Assembly: GCF_016031655.1 (NCBI RefSeq)
Contig: NZ_JACCHQ010000013.1
Span: forward strand, 124,001-188,000
DNA from: Bradyrhizobium glycinis
Lineage (GTDB): Bacteria; Pseudomonadota; Alphaproteobacteria; Rhizobiales; Xanthobacteraceae
Length of the DNA stretch: 64,000 nt
Direction of reading: 5' to 3'
Below, in pieces: positions 38,786-49,290 of this stretch. Numbering within the stretch: position 1 is the stretch's first letter; each line of letters begins with the position of its first letter. A program made the translations under genes and the position numbers. A model generated the notes under the pieces. That model was given only the letters and a program-made list of their open reading frames with translations, was not told the DNA's origin and made no database searches.

Positions 38786-39634
38786 ATGGTCCAGACCGCT
38801 CAAATCCCGCCCGCCTTGTTCGATCGTGCCTTGCTGCAGAGACGGCAGCAGCGCGCCCAGGCCCAAGGCGCGGTCACATTCCTGCTCGATCGGGTCGCCG
38901 AGGACATGTCCGACCGCTTGGCGGCGGTGATGCGGGAGTTTCACGCGCCTGTCGATCTCTGGACGCCCGGCGCCGGGCTGGCGGCATTGCGCACGCGGCT
39001 TGCCTCCATCGAACACATCGCGCTTGACGCGGCCGGCGCGGAGAAGCTTGCCTTCGCGCTGGAAAGCCTCGACCTCGTCGTCTCGGCGCTGGCGCTGCAA
39101 TTCGTCAACGATCTGCCGGGCGTGCTCGCGCAGATCCGCCGTGCGCTCAAACCGGATGGCTTGCTCCTTGCCGCGATGATCGGCGGCGACAGTTTGACCG
39201 AGCTGCGGCAGGCCTTTGCCGCGGCGGAAGCCGAATGCGAGGGCGGTGTGTCGCCGCGCGTGGCGCCGTTCGCGGACCTCCGCGACGTCGGCGCGTTGCT
39301 GCAGCGGGCGGGCTTTGCGCTGCCGGTCACCGACGTCGATCGTGTCGTGGTGCGCTACGCCAATGCGTTCGCCTTGATGCAGGATCTGCGCCGCATGGGC
39401 GCGGCCAATGTGCTGATCGAGCGACGGCGAACGCCGACGCGCCGTGCGACGCTGCTGCGGATGGCCGAGCTCTATGCCGAGCGTTTTGCCGATCCCGACG
39501 GCCGCATCCGTGCGACGTTCGACATCGTCTGGCTCTCGGGCTGGGCCCCGCATGGGAGCCAGCAGCAGCCGCTCAAGCCGGGATCGGCGAAAGCAAGCCT
39601 GGCGGAGGCGGTGAAGAAGGCGGGGAAGGCGTGA
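38786..39634 (+). CDS. SAM-dependent methyltransferase (NDUFAF5/BioC-like)
   Basis: A class I methyltransferase of about 282 residues. ATG at 38786 (MVQTAQIPP) is preferred; a GTG at 38762 is possible. The pattern FDRALLQRRQQRA, the SAM domain with LDLVVSALALQFVNDLPGVLAQIRRALKPDG and the family end FDIVWLSGWAPHGSQQQPLKPGSA match proteins related to mitochondrial NDUFAF5 (arginine hydroxylase of complex I) and BioC. The exact reaction is unproven. Confidence 0.88.
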   Translation: MVQTAQIPPALFDRALLQRRQQRAQAQGAVTFLLDRVAEDMSDRLAAVMREFHAPVDLWTPGAGLAALRTRLASIEHIALDAAGAEKLAFALESLDLVVSALALQFVNDLPGVLAQIRRALKPDGLLLAAMIGGDSLTELRQAFAAAEAECEGGVSPRVAPFADLRDVGALLQRAGFALPVTDVDRVVVRYANAFALMQDLRRMGAANVLIERRRTPTRRATLLRMAELYAERFADPDGRIRATFDIVWLSGWAPHGSQQQPLKPGSAKASLAEAVKKAGKA

Positions 39635-39649
39635 TCCCGGCACTGCGGC

Positions 39650-39765
39650 CATTCCGGGGCGCGCGATAGCGCGACTACGGGGCGCAATTGCGCCCCTGAG
39701 AATCTCGAGATTCTCTGGTGCGCAATTGCGCACCATAGTTCGATGCTGCGCATCGCCCCGGAATG
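39650..39765. repeat. nested palindrome element with GCGCAATTGCGC cores
   Basis: Outer arms CATTCCGGGGCG (39650-39661) and CGCCCCGGAATG (39754-39765) enclose three perfect palindromes: GGGGCGCAATTGCGCCCC (39679-39696), AGAATCTCGAGATTCT (39699-39714) and GGTGCGCAATTGCGCACC (39717-39734). The second copy of the family at 36113-36232 is more decayed. It lies between convergent genes. Confidence 0.88.
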
Positions 39766-39781
39766 ACGAGCAGGGGCATCG

Positions 39782-40192
39782 TCACATCAACAAATCGATC
39801 AGATGCGGGATCAGCGGAATGTCCGCGGGCGGCATCGGATAGTCTCGCAGCTTGTTGGCGCGGACCCAGACGAGGTTCTGGCCCTCGCGTGCGGTGACCA
39901 TCCCCTCCCAGCGCCGGCAGATGTAGAGCGGCATTAACAGATGGAAGGTCTCGTAACCGTAGCTGGCGAAGGTCAGCGGCGCGAGGCACGGCTCGGCGAC
40001 GGTGATGCCGAGCTCCTCATGAAGCTCCCGGATCAGGCTCTGCTCCGGCCGCTCGCCCGGCTCGAGCTTGCCCCCGGGGAATTCCCACAGGCCGGCCAGG
40101 GCCTTTCCTTCCGGGCGCTGCGCGATCAGGACGCGTTTGTCGGCGTCGACAAGCGCGCAGGCCACCACCAGTGTCAGTTTGAGATTGGCCAT
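39782..40192 (-). CDS. mutT: MutT, 8-oxo-dGTP-type Nudix hydrolase
   Basis: A 136-residue Nudix pyrophosphatase with a complete Nudix box GGKLEPGERPEQSL...RELHEELGI. It is preceded by the MutT-type VVACALVDADKRVLIAQRPEGKALAGLWEFPGG. ATG at 40192 (MANLKLTL) is the natural start. It is expected to clear oxidised dGTP from the nucleotide pool. It diverges from the Tad-like gene and is separated from it by 138 bp carrying a strong inverted repeat. Confidence 0.9.
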   Translation of the reverse strand: MANLKLTLVVACALVDADKRVLIAQRPEGKALAGLWEFPGGKLEPGERPEQSLIRELHEELGITVAEPCLAPLTFASYGYETFHLLMPLYICRRWEGMVTAREGQNLVWVRANKLRDYPMPPADIPLIPHLIDLLM

Positions 40193-40291
40193 GCGTGTCT
40201 GTCGCTCGCTGAAGATCGTCTGCAACGGTTTGTTAACCTCGTTGCGGTCCAAGTTTCCAAGGCCCCCATAAGTCATATTTAATCCGCAGTT

Positions 40292-40323
40292 CCTAGAGTG
40301 GGAACTCTTTAAACCACTCTAGG
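40292..40323. promoter_or_regulatory. perfect 10-bp inverted repeat before Tad-like gene
   Basis: CCTAGAGTGG (40292-40301) and CCACTCTAGG (40314-40323) are perfect inverted arms separated by 12 bases. The right arm ends 7 bp before the ATG at 40331, exactly where a ribosome site would be expected. No Shine-Dalgarno sequence is visible. It could be a repressor operator or an mRNA hairpin that controls translation. Confidence 0.6.
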
Positions 40324-40330
40324 CCTACCC

Positions 40331-41656
40331 ATGCGCGCTGCGCTTTCGGTTCTCGTCCGCCGGTTCGTCCGCGACCGGGGTGGCAATATCGCAGTGATTT
40401 TCGCTCTCGCCTGCGTTCCCCTGATCAGTGCGGTCGGGTGCGCGATCGACTATTCGCGCGCGACGCTGACCCGGTCCAAGCTTCAGGCCGCGGCGGATGC
40501 CGCGAGCGTAGGCTCGATCGCCAAGGCTTCGCCAGCGTTCAAAGCCGCCGGCAACATGACTGCGGACGGCTCGATTTTGGTCGGCGTCACGGATGCCGAG
40601 AACATCTTCAACGCCAATCGCGCCAGTCTGTCCGGCTATACGCTGACCGGCCTCACGCCGACCGTGGTGAAGTCCGGCTCGACCGTCACCGCGACGGTTT
40701 CGTTCACCGCAACTATGAACACCATGTTCCTCGGCGTGATCGGCAAGTCCGTGCTGACGTTGAGCGGCACGTCGAAGGCGACGGCCAGCATGCCGCTGTA
40801 TATCGATTTCTATCTGCTGCTCGACAATTCGCCGTCGATGGGCGTCGGTGCGACCCCGGCCGACGTGCAGAAGATGGTCAACAACACGTCGGACAAGTGC
40901 GCCTTCGCCTGCCACGATCTCAAGGACAAGAACAACTATTACGATCTTGCCAAGAAGCTTGGCGTGACCACCCGGATCGACGTGCTTCGGAGCGCCACGG
41001 AGTCCTTGATGGATACGGCAAACGCCACCGAGACCTATTCAAACCAGTTCAGAATGGCGATCTATGATTTCGGCGGCTCTGCAAGCTCGCTCGGCCTGCG
41101 CAGTCTGTTTTCGTTGTCGGCCTCTCTCTCCAGCGCCAAGTCGGCGGCCGGCAAGATCGACTTGATGTCGGTGAACGGCCAGAACGAGAACAACGATCAG
41201 GATACCCCATTCACTGCGGTCTTTCCTGCGATCAACGGCGAGATCAGCGCCCCCGGAAGCGGCACGTCGGCCAGTCCGCTCAAATACCTGTTCTTCGTGT
41301 CTGACGGCGTGGCCGACGAGAGCAACACGGGATGCCTGAAACCGCTCTCGGGCAGCACGCGGTGCCAGTCGCCGCTCAACCCTGCGCTTTGCAAGACGAT
41401 GAAGGATCGCGGCGTCAAGATCGCGGTGTTGTACACGACCTATCTCGCGCTGCCGACCAACTCCTGGTACATGAAGTGGATCGATCCGTTCAATGCCGGT
41501 CCCTATGGCCCGTCGCCGAACAGCCAGATCGCACAGAACATGCAGAGCTGCGCTTCGCCGGGCCTGTATTTCGAGGTCAGCCCGACGCAAGGGATCGCGG
41601 ACGCCATGAACGCGCTGTTCAAGAAGGCGGTCGCAGACGCGCGGATCTCGGGGTGA
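40331..41656 (+). CDS. TadE/TadG-like pilus-assembly protein with vWA domain
   Basis: A 441-residue protein with the TadE/G-type N-terminus FVRDRGGNIAVIFALACVPLISAVGCAIDYSRA: a short cytoplasmic tail, one membrane helix, then QAAADAASVGSIA. The extracytoplasmic part contains a von Willebrand A domain starting YIDFYLLLDNSPSMGVG (MIDAS DxSxS) and several cysteine pairs likely to form disulfides. Such proteins accompany Flp/Tad pilus systems, but no other tad gene is present in the window, so this is an isolated member. ATG at 40331. Confidence 0.88.
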   Translation: MRAALSVLVRRFVRDRGGNIAVIFALACVPLISAVGCAIDYSRATLTRSKLQAAADAASVGSIAKASPAFKAAGNMTADGSILVGVTDAENIFNANRASLSGYTLTGLTPTVVKSGSTVTATVSFTATMNTMFLGVIGKSVLTLSGTSKATASMPLYIDFYLLLDNSPSMGVGATPADVQKMVNNTSDKCAFACHDLKDKNNYYDLAKKLGVTTRIDVLRSATESLMDTANATETYSNQFRMAIYDFGGSASSLGLRSLFSLSASLSSAKSAAGKIDLMSVNGQNENNDQDTPFTAVFPAINGEISAPGSGTSASPLKYLFFVSDGVADESNTGCLKPLSGSTRCQSPLNPALCKTMKDRGVKIAVLYTTYLALPTNSWYMKWIDPFNAGPYGPSPNSQIAQNMQSCASPGLYFEVSPTQGIADAMNALFKKAVADARISG

Positions 41657-41668
41657 CGGCCCTAGCGC

Positions 41669-42910
41669 CTACGACCTGTAGTCCCCGTTGATCGCCACAT
41701 ATTCCTTGGTGAGGTCGCAGGTCATGACGCGGTCGCGGCCTTTGCCGAGGCCGAGCGAGACCCGAATCGCGATCTCCGGCGCCTTCATCGCTTCCGACAC
41801 CTGCGCTTCGTCATAATCGGGATCGCGCGCGCCGCTCCTGGCGACGCGGATGCCGTTGAACGAGATCGACAGCTTGTCGCGATCGGCCGGCTCGCCGGCC
41901 TTGCCGACGGCCATCACCACGCGGCCCCAATTGGCGTCCTCGCCGGCGATCGCGGTCTTCACCAGCGGCGAGTTCGCGATCGACATCGCGATCTTGCGGG
42001 CGGAGGCCTTGGTCTTGGCGCCCTCGACGGTGATCTTGACCAGCTTGCGCGCGCCTTCGCCGTCGCGGGCGACCTGTTCGGCGAGATTGGCGAGCACCTG
42101 GTTGAACGCCTTGACGAAGGCCTTCAGGCGTGGATCGCTGGCGCGGCTGATCCTGGGCGCGCCATGCTCGGCGGCGGCGCCGGTGGCGAACGCCAGCAGC
42201 GTGTCGGAGGTCGAGGTGTCGCCATCGATCGTCACGGCGTTGAACGTATCCTCGACGCCGCTCTTGAGCAGCGCCTGCAGCGCGGCGGGCGCGATCGGCG
42301 CGTCGGTGAAGATGAAGGACAGCATCGTCGCCATGTCGGGCGCGATCATGCCGGCGCCCTTGGCCATGCCGTTGATGGTGACCTTGGCCTTGCCGAGCTT
42401 GACCGTCGCGGTCGCCACCTTCGGAAAGGTGTCGGTGGTCATGATCGCCTTGGCCGCGGCGAGGTAACCGCCGGGATCGGCAGCTCCGGCGAGGCGGCCG
42501 AGCACGCCGTCGAACTTGGTGGCGTCCAGCGGCTCGCCGATCACCCCGGTCGAGGCCAGGAAGATCTCGCTCTCGCTGCAGCCGACCGCCTTGGCCGCGA
42601 TCTTCGCCGTCAGCGCGGTGGAGGCGCGGCCGGTCTTGCCGGTGAAGGCATTGGCATTGCCGGAATTGACCACCAGCGCGCGCGCCTTGCCGCCCTTCAG
42701 CTTGGCGCGGCACCATTCCACCGGGGCCGAGGGGCACTTCGACTTGGTGAAGACGCCGGCGACCGCAGTGCCCTTGTCCATCACCGCGAGCAGCACGTCG
42801 GTGCGATTTTTGTAGCGGATGCCGGCTTCGGCGGTCGCAAGACGGATGCCCGCGATCACGGGCATATCAGGGATGGTTTTGGGGGCCAGGGGAGAGACGG
42901 AGGAGGACAT
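41669..42910 (-). CDS. argJ: bifunctional ornithine acetyltransferase/N-acetylglutamate synthase
   Basis: ArgJ of the cyclic arginine pathway transfers acetyl from N-acetylornithine to glutamate. The 413-residue precursor contains the self-cleavage site in KGAGMIAPDMATMLSF, where Thr195 becomes the nucleophile of the beta subunit. The conserved VNSGNANAFTG and EDANWGRVVMAVGKAGEP blocks are present. ATG at 42910. It follows the PPIase gene on the same strand after a hairpin, so it is probably a separate unit. It converges with the Tad-like gene. Confidence 0.96.
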   Translation of the reverse strand: MSSSVSPLAPKTIPDMPVIAGIRLATAEAGIRYKNRTDVLLAVMDKGTAVAGVFTKSKCPSAPVEWCRAKLKGGKARALVVNSGNANAFTGKTGRASTALTAKIAAKAVGCSESEIFLASTGVIGEPLDATKFDGVLGRLAGAADPGGYLAAAKAIMTTDTFPKVATATVKLGKAKVTINGMAKGAGMIAPDMATMLSFIFTDAPIAPAALQALLKSGVEDTFNAVTIDGDTSTSDTLLAFATGAAAEHGAPRISRASDPRLKAFVKAFNQVLANLAEQVARDGEGARKLVKITVEGAKTKASARKIAMSIANSPLVKTAIAGEDANWGRVVMAVGKAGEPADRDKLSISFNGIRVARSGARDPDYDEAQVSEAMKAPEIAIRVSLGLGKGRDRVMTCDLTKEYVAINGDYRS

Positions 42911-42943
42911 CGCGGGCGCCTTGGTAGGGTCTTGACATGCAGA

Positions 42944-42965
42944 TGGCCGGGGGAGCCCCCGGCCA
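42944..42965 (-). terminator. strong GC hairpin after PPIase gene
   Basis: TGGCCGGGGG / CCCCCGGCCA form a perfect 10-bp stem with a 2-nt loop, 47 bp past the stop of the minus-strand PPIase gene and ahead of argJ. There is no U-rich tract, so it may stabilise mRNA ends or need Rho to terminate. Confidence 0.55.
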
Positions 42966-43011
42966 TTGTGACGTTAGATACCCTTGGCGTCCGCGAAGTG
43001 ACAGCGAATTC

Positions 43012-43914
43012 TTACTTCTTCGCCGGCGGCGCCATCTTGCTGTCGGACGGCTTGGCGTCCTTCGACGCATCCGCCGCCGGCTGGTCCAGCCGCTCGACCT
43101 TGGCTTCGGTGCGCAGCTTGGCGACATACTCGGCCTGGGCTTTGCGGGTTACATACTGCTCGATCTGCGCCTTGACCTGCTCGAAATCGGGCGCCTTGCG
43201 GTTGCGCTTTTCCTCGACCTTGATGATGTGCCAGCCGAACTGCGACTTCACGGGGTCGGAGATCTTGCCGGGCTCCAGCGAGAAGGCCACGGCCGAGAAT
43301 TCCGGCACCATCTGCTCCTTGGTGAAGAAGCCGAGGTCGCCGCCATCGGCAGAGCCGGGGTCCTTGGACTTCTTCTTGGCGAGCTCGGCGAAATCGGCCC
43401 CCTTCTCGAGCTCGGCCTTCACCGCCTTGGCCTCGTCCTCGGTCTCGACCAGGATGTGGCGGGCGCGCACCTCCTGCTCGCCGGTGATCTGCTTGGCGGC
43501 CTCCTCATAGACCTTCTTCATGGCGTCCGGCGTGGTGGCGGCCTTGCCCTCGCCCGCGAGCAGGCTGTCCATCAGAAGCCGGTTGCGGGCGAAGGCCAGG
43601 CGCTTCTTGAACTCCTCGCTGTCGGCGATTTTCCTGTCTTCGGCAGCCTTGCTGACGATCTTCATGTCGATCAGGAACGACAGGACGTTCTCGTCCTTGG
43701 TGGCCGGGTCCATCTGGGCGAGGCTCGGCCCGAGTTCCTCCTCGGCCATGGTGACGTCGCTCTTCTTGATTTCCGCGCCATTGACCTTCGCCAGCACCGG
43801 ATCATCGGCGGCCCGGAGCGGGCCCGCAAACGCCAGGGACAGCGCCAGAGCGAGGCTGCCAGCCAGGGCGGACGCGTAGCGGAAGCGCTGGGTTGCCGGG
43901 AACGAGGTGGTCAT
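43012..43914 (-). CDS. periplasmic parvulin-type peptidyl-prolyl isomerase
   Basis: A 300-residue exported PPIase of the PpiC/SurA class. Signal peptide LAGSLALALSLAFAGPLRAAD is followed by an N-terminal chaperone segment (VLAKVNGAEIKKSDVTMAEEEL). The parvulin domain runs from EVRARHILVETEDEAKAV through GSADGGDLGFFTKEQMVPEFSAVAF to KSQFGWHIIKVEEK. The tail is Lys/Asp/Ala-rich. It is expected to help fold outer-membrane or periplasmic proteins. It diverges from secA, a pairing conserved in Rhizobiales. Confidence 0.94.
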   Translation of the reverse strand: MTTSFPATQRFRYASALAGSLALALSLAFAGPLRAADDPVLAKVNGAEIKKSDVTMAEEELGPSLAQMDPATKDENVLSFLIDMKIVSKAAEDRKIADSEEFKKRLAFARNRLLMDSLLAGEGKAATTPDAMKKVYEEAAKQITGEQEVRARHILVETEDEAKAVKAELEKGADFAELAKKKSKDPGSADGGDLGFFTKEQMVPEFSAVAFSLEPGKISDPVKSQFGWHIIKVEEKRNRKAPDFEQVKAQIEQYVTRKAQAEYVAKLRTEAKVERLDQPAADASKDAKPSDSKMAPPAKK

Positions 43915-44034
43915 GGAAAATCCTTATGTTGAAGCAGGGGGCTGCTCGAGCGGGGCGGACACTCGCCCAATCAGGGGGGCTTGGCAACGCGAAAAGTCTG
44001 TCAAAATGATGAATTAGCCGCACTGCGCCCGCCG

Positions 44035-44062
44035 TTGACAAGGCCCCGACCGGGCCATATCT
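44035..44062 (+). promoter_or_regulatory. sigma70-type promoter candidate for secA
   Basis: A perfect -35 hexamer TTGACA (44035-44040) is followed after 16 bases by ATATCT (44057-44062) as a weak -10. If used, it would give a leader of about 200 nt before secA. Confidence 0.5.
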
Positions 44063-44078
44063 CTGCGCGGTCGCGACC

Positions 44079-44198
44079 ATGGCGATGGCGTTTATTTTGC
44101 TGCGTTTTTGGCCGTTGAACCCAGACTTGCCCAATTCCCACCCATATGGCGGATGTCCCCCGCAGTTCGGGCTCCGACGCCGCGAAGCGTCACGGTGA
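44079..44198 (+). CDS. possible 39-codon leader ORF upstream of secA
   Basis: ATG at 44079, just after the proposed transcription start, opens a 39-residue frame. The N-terminus is hydrophobic (MAMAFILLRFWP), the middle is Pro/Gly-rich (PYGGCPPQFG) and the end is basic (LRRREASR). It stops 68 bp before secA. The layout recalls secretion-monitoring leader peptides such as SecM, but there is no known arrest motif and no clear ribosome site. It may be chance. Confidence 0.2.
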   Translation: MAMAFILLRFWPLNPDLPNSHPYGGCPPQFGLRRREASR

Positions 44199-44266
44199 GT
44201 TGATAGGCGGGCGGGTGACAACTTCTTAGGCCCAACGCGGTTGAATCGCGAACACAGGAACCAGGC

Positions 44267-47107
<2,841 letters not shown>

Positions 47108-47169
47108 CGGCTAACTTCGCTGCCGTGCGCGCGTAAGGCGCGATACCAGCGCCTCATTCTCCGCCGTCG

Positions 47170-47266
47170 TCGCCCGGCCTTGACCGGGCGACCCAGTACG
47201 CCGCGGCGTCTCGGCTCAACCACAACAGCCTCTGGAATACTGGATCGCCCGATTAAATCGGGCGAT
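47170..47266. repeat. double hairpin between convergent secA and marR
   Basis: TCGCCCGG / CCGGGCGA (47170-47177, 47184-47191) and ATCGCCCGATT / AATCGGGCGAT (47244-47254, 47256-47266) form two hairpins. CCCAGTA...TACTGG between them can also pair. The remainder of the 212-bp gap has no feature. Likely a dispersed repeat that doubles as a bidirectional terminator. Confidence 0.7.
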
Positions 47267-47319
47267 GACAGCGAGTATGTGGTGTGCCCTCGTAGATGGG
47301 GTAACGGGCCGGCCGCCCC

Positions 47320-47763
47320 TTAATTCGAACTATCTATCAGGCTCTCCAGCAGCCGCTTCAATTCGCTCGTCGACTTGTCGCCGTAGCTCTCCAGGATGTG
47401 CTCCTCCTGGTCGACCGCGAGCGAGTTGAGCTTCTTGCACAGCACCTTGCCGCGGTCGGAGATGAACATCAGCACCTTGCGGCGGTCGTTGGGGTCCTGC
47501 ACGCGGTAGACCAGCGTGTCGGAAACCATGCGGTCGATCATCTTGGTCAGCGTCGGATGGTTGAGCAACACGGCGTCCGCGAGCTCGCCCATCGAATGGC
47601 CCTCCCCATCCGACAGCACTTTCAGGATGCGCCATTGCTCGACCGGCACGCCCTCCTTGCTCAACCGCAGTTCGAGCTGCCGGTTGATCTCCCGGTTGGC
47701 TTGCGCGAGCAGGTAGGCGAGGTGTTCGGTGATCGGGGAGTTTTCTTTCGGCGGTTTTGCCAC
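47320..47763 (-). CDS. MarR family transcriptional regulator
   Basis: Winged-helix regulator of about 147 residues. The core runs from AYLLAQANREINRQLELRLSKEGVP through the recognition helix LADAVLLNHPTLTKMIDRM and the wing VYRVQDPNDRRKVLMFISDRG. GTG at 47763 has a purine-rich AAGGCGAAG upstream. A TTG at 47787 would add eight residues. It diverges from the AmiC-like gene and is the only regulator in the amide island, so it probably controls the shared 179-bp region and possibly the whole cluster. Confidence 0.9.
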   Translation of the reverse strand: MAKPPKENSPITEHLAYLLAQANREINRQLELRLSKEGVPVEQWRILKVLSDGEGHSMGELADAVLLNHPTLTKMIDRMVSDTLVYRVQDPNDRRKVLMFISDRGKVLCKKLNSLAVDQEEHILESYGDKSTSELKRLLESLIDSSN

Positions 47764-47813
47764 GGCTAAGACTTCGCCTTGACCCAAATGAGTGAATGTC
47801 TTGCAAACAATGC

Positions 47814-47848
47814 TGCATCTATATGCACTTCAATTCTTGAATATTCAA
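47814..47848. promoter_or_regulatory. candidate MarR operators in divergent region
   Basis: The AT-rich gap between marR and the AmiC-like gene contains TGCAT-4 nt-ATGCA (47814-47827) and the perfect palindrome TTGAATATTCAA (47837-47848), followed by TTTTCAAAAT. Their position over the divergent promoters fits autoregulated MarR control. Binding is an inference. Confidence 0.5.
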
Positions 47849-47942
47849 TATTTTCAAAATAGGATCATTGCCCAACAAAAGGGCGGAAGCCGCGGCCGCC
47901 TGCTCAATGTGCTTTCAGGTCTGGTCTCAGACAGGAGTTGGC

Positions 47943-49127
47943 GTGCACGCGACGGTAAACTTCCCGGCTCACGGCGGTCCGGTGTTGCCGCCGTCCCTGC
48001 TGTTCAGGAATTTGTCGTCATCGGCGGCGGATTTCGACCTGTCTCCGGTCGATGCGCATGTCATCCAGCGGCGGGGTGCGCGCAACAAGCTGCGCATCGG
48101 CAATTTCCTCACCTTCACCGGCTCGCCCGGAATCTGGGGCCCGACCTCCACCAACAGCGCGATGCTGGCCGTGGCCGAGATCAACAAGCGCGGCGGCATT
48201 CTGGGCCGCGAGCTCGAACTATCGATCTACGATTCCGGCGGACCGATCGAGGAGGTGGTGCGCCGCGCCGAGCAGGCGATCGCCTTCGACGAGGTCGACC
48301 TCATCATGGGCTCGCATATCAGCGCGGTTCGGGTTGCGCTGCGCAAGGTCACCGGCAACCGCATCCCCTACATCTACACGCCTGTCTATGAGGGCGGCGA
48401 GCGCACGCCGGGCGTCATGGCGATCGGCGAAACGCCGCGCTGGCAGAGCCGGCCCTCGATCCATTGGCTGGCGGAGGTCAAGAATGCGGCGCGCTGGTAC
48501 CTGATCGGCAGCGATTACGTCTGGCCCTGGCAGTCGCATCGCGCGGTCAAGCGCTACATCAAGGAAGCGGGCGGCCAGGTCGTCGGCGAGGAGTTCGTAC
48601 CCGTAGGCGAGGACAATCACGAGCCGCATCTGGCGCGCATCCGCGCCGCCCGGCCCGATGTAGTGCTGATCTCGCTGATCGGCACCGACAGCATCACCTT
48701 CAACCGCGCCTTCGCCGAAGCGGGCCTCGCCACGTCGACGCTGCGGCTTGCAGGTGCGATGGACGAGACCGTGCTGCTCGGCATCGGCGCCGACAACACC
48801 GAGAATCTGTTCTGCGCCTCCGGCTATTTCAACGGTCTGGTCTCGCGCGCCAATGACGAGTTCCTCAGCGCCTATTATTCCATGTTCGGTGCCAACGCGC
48901 CGCCGGTCGGCTCCGTCGGTCAGTCGAACTATGAGGGGCTGCGCTTCCTGGAATCCGTCGCCAACCGCGCCGGATCATTGGCGTTTCGTCCGCTGCTCAA
49001 GGCCGCGCGCAACACCGTCTACTCGGCGGGCCGCGGTCCCGTGACGCTTCGCGACGGCCGCGCCGAGATGCCGATGTATCTCGCTGAAGCCGACGGTCTC
49101 GACTTCAAGATCATCAAGACGCTCTGA
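47943..49127 (+). CDS. AmiC-like amide-binding protein without signal peptide
   Basis: Type I periplasmic-binding-fold protein of 394 residues. GTG at 47943 follows AGGAG at ideal spacing. No signal peptide is present at this or any upstream start. Motifs such as TPVYEGGERTPGV, WYLIGSDYVWPWQSHRAVKRYIKEAGG and RPDVVLISLIGTDSITFNRAF match AmiC of Pseudomonas and FmdD/urea-type binding proteins. AmiC is a cytoplasmic amide sensor, so the missing leader suggests a sensor role here too. The exported binding protein of the cluster is a separate gene at 51767. Confidence 0.85.
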   Translation: MHATVNFPAHGGPVLPPSLLFRNLSSSAADFDLSPVDAHVIQRRGARNKLRIGNFLTFTGSPGIWGPTSTNSAMLAVAEINKRGGILGRELELSIYDSGGPIEEVVRRAEQAIAFDEVDLIMGSHISAVRVALRKVTGNRIPYIYTPVYEGGERTPGVMAIGETPRWQSRPSIHWLAEVKNAARWYLIGSDYVWPWQSHRAVKRYIKEAGGQVVGEEFVPVGEDNHEPHLARIRAARPDVVLISLIGTDSITFNRAFAEAGLATSTLRLAGAMDETVLLGIGADNTENLFCASGYFNGLVSRANDEFLSAYYSMFGANAPPVGSVGQSNYEGLRFLESVANRAGSLAFRPLLKAARNTVYSAGRGPVTLRDGRAEMPMYLAEADGLDFKIIKTL

Positions 49128-49176
49128 GAGACGGCTCCGATACGCCGCAGCCGCCTTGCGAAATAATACTTGAAAT

Positions 49177-49189
49177 GGAAAATATTTCC
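49177..49189. promoter_or_regulatory. palindrome upstream of amidase gene
   Basis: GGAAAATATTTCC is a perfect 5+3+5 inverted repeat in an AT-rich patch (49158-49198) of the 163-bp gap before the amidase gene. The adjoining CTTGAAAT resembles the sequence near 47837. It may be a second regulator site or part of an internal promoter. Confidence 0.4.
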
Positions 49190-49290
49190 GTCTCTAGTAA
49201 CGACGTGAAGCCGGTTGGCCCGCGCCCCTGAAGGCGCGAGCGAGAGGCTTTCATCAGTGCCAGGGATCAAGAAGCTTCAAGGAGAGCGCC

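Larger units (their letters stand above)
43915..44266. other. 352-bp divergent intergenic region PPIase/secA
   Basis: No gene of normal size. It contains the secA promoter candidate (44035-44062), a long predicted leader with a short ORF (44079-44198), and a GACGCCGCGAAGCGTC hairpin near 44174. The PPIase promoter must lie in the left third, but I see no clear consensus there. Confidence 0.6.

Noticed and set aside
40331..41656. Possible start of a Tad pilus locus
   Set aside because: No other tad/cpa/flp gene in either direction, so only an isolated TadE/G-like protein is claimed.
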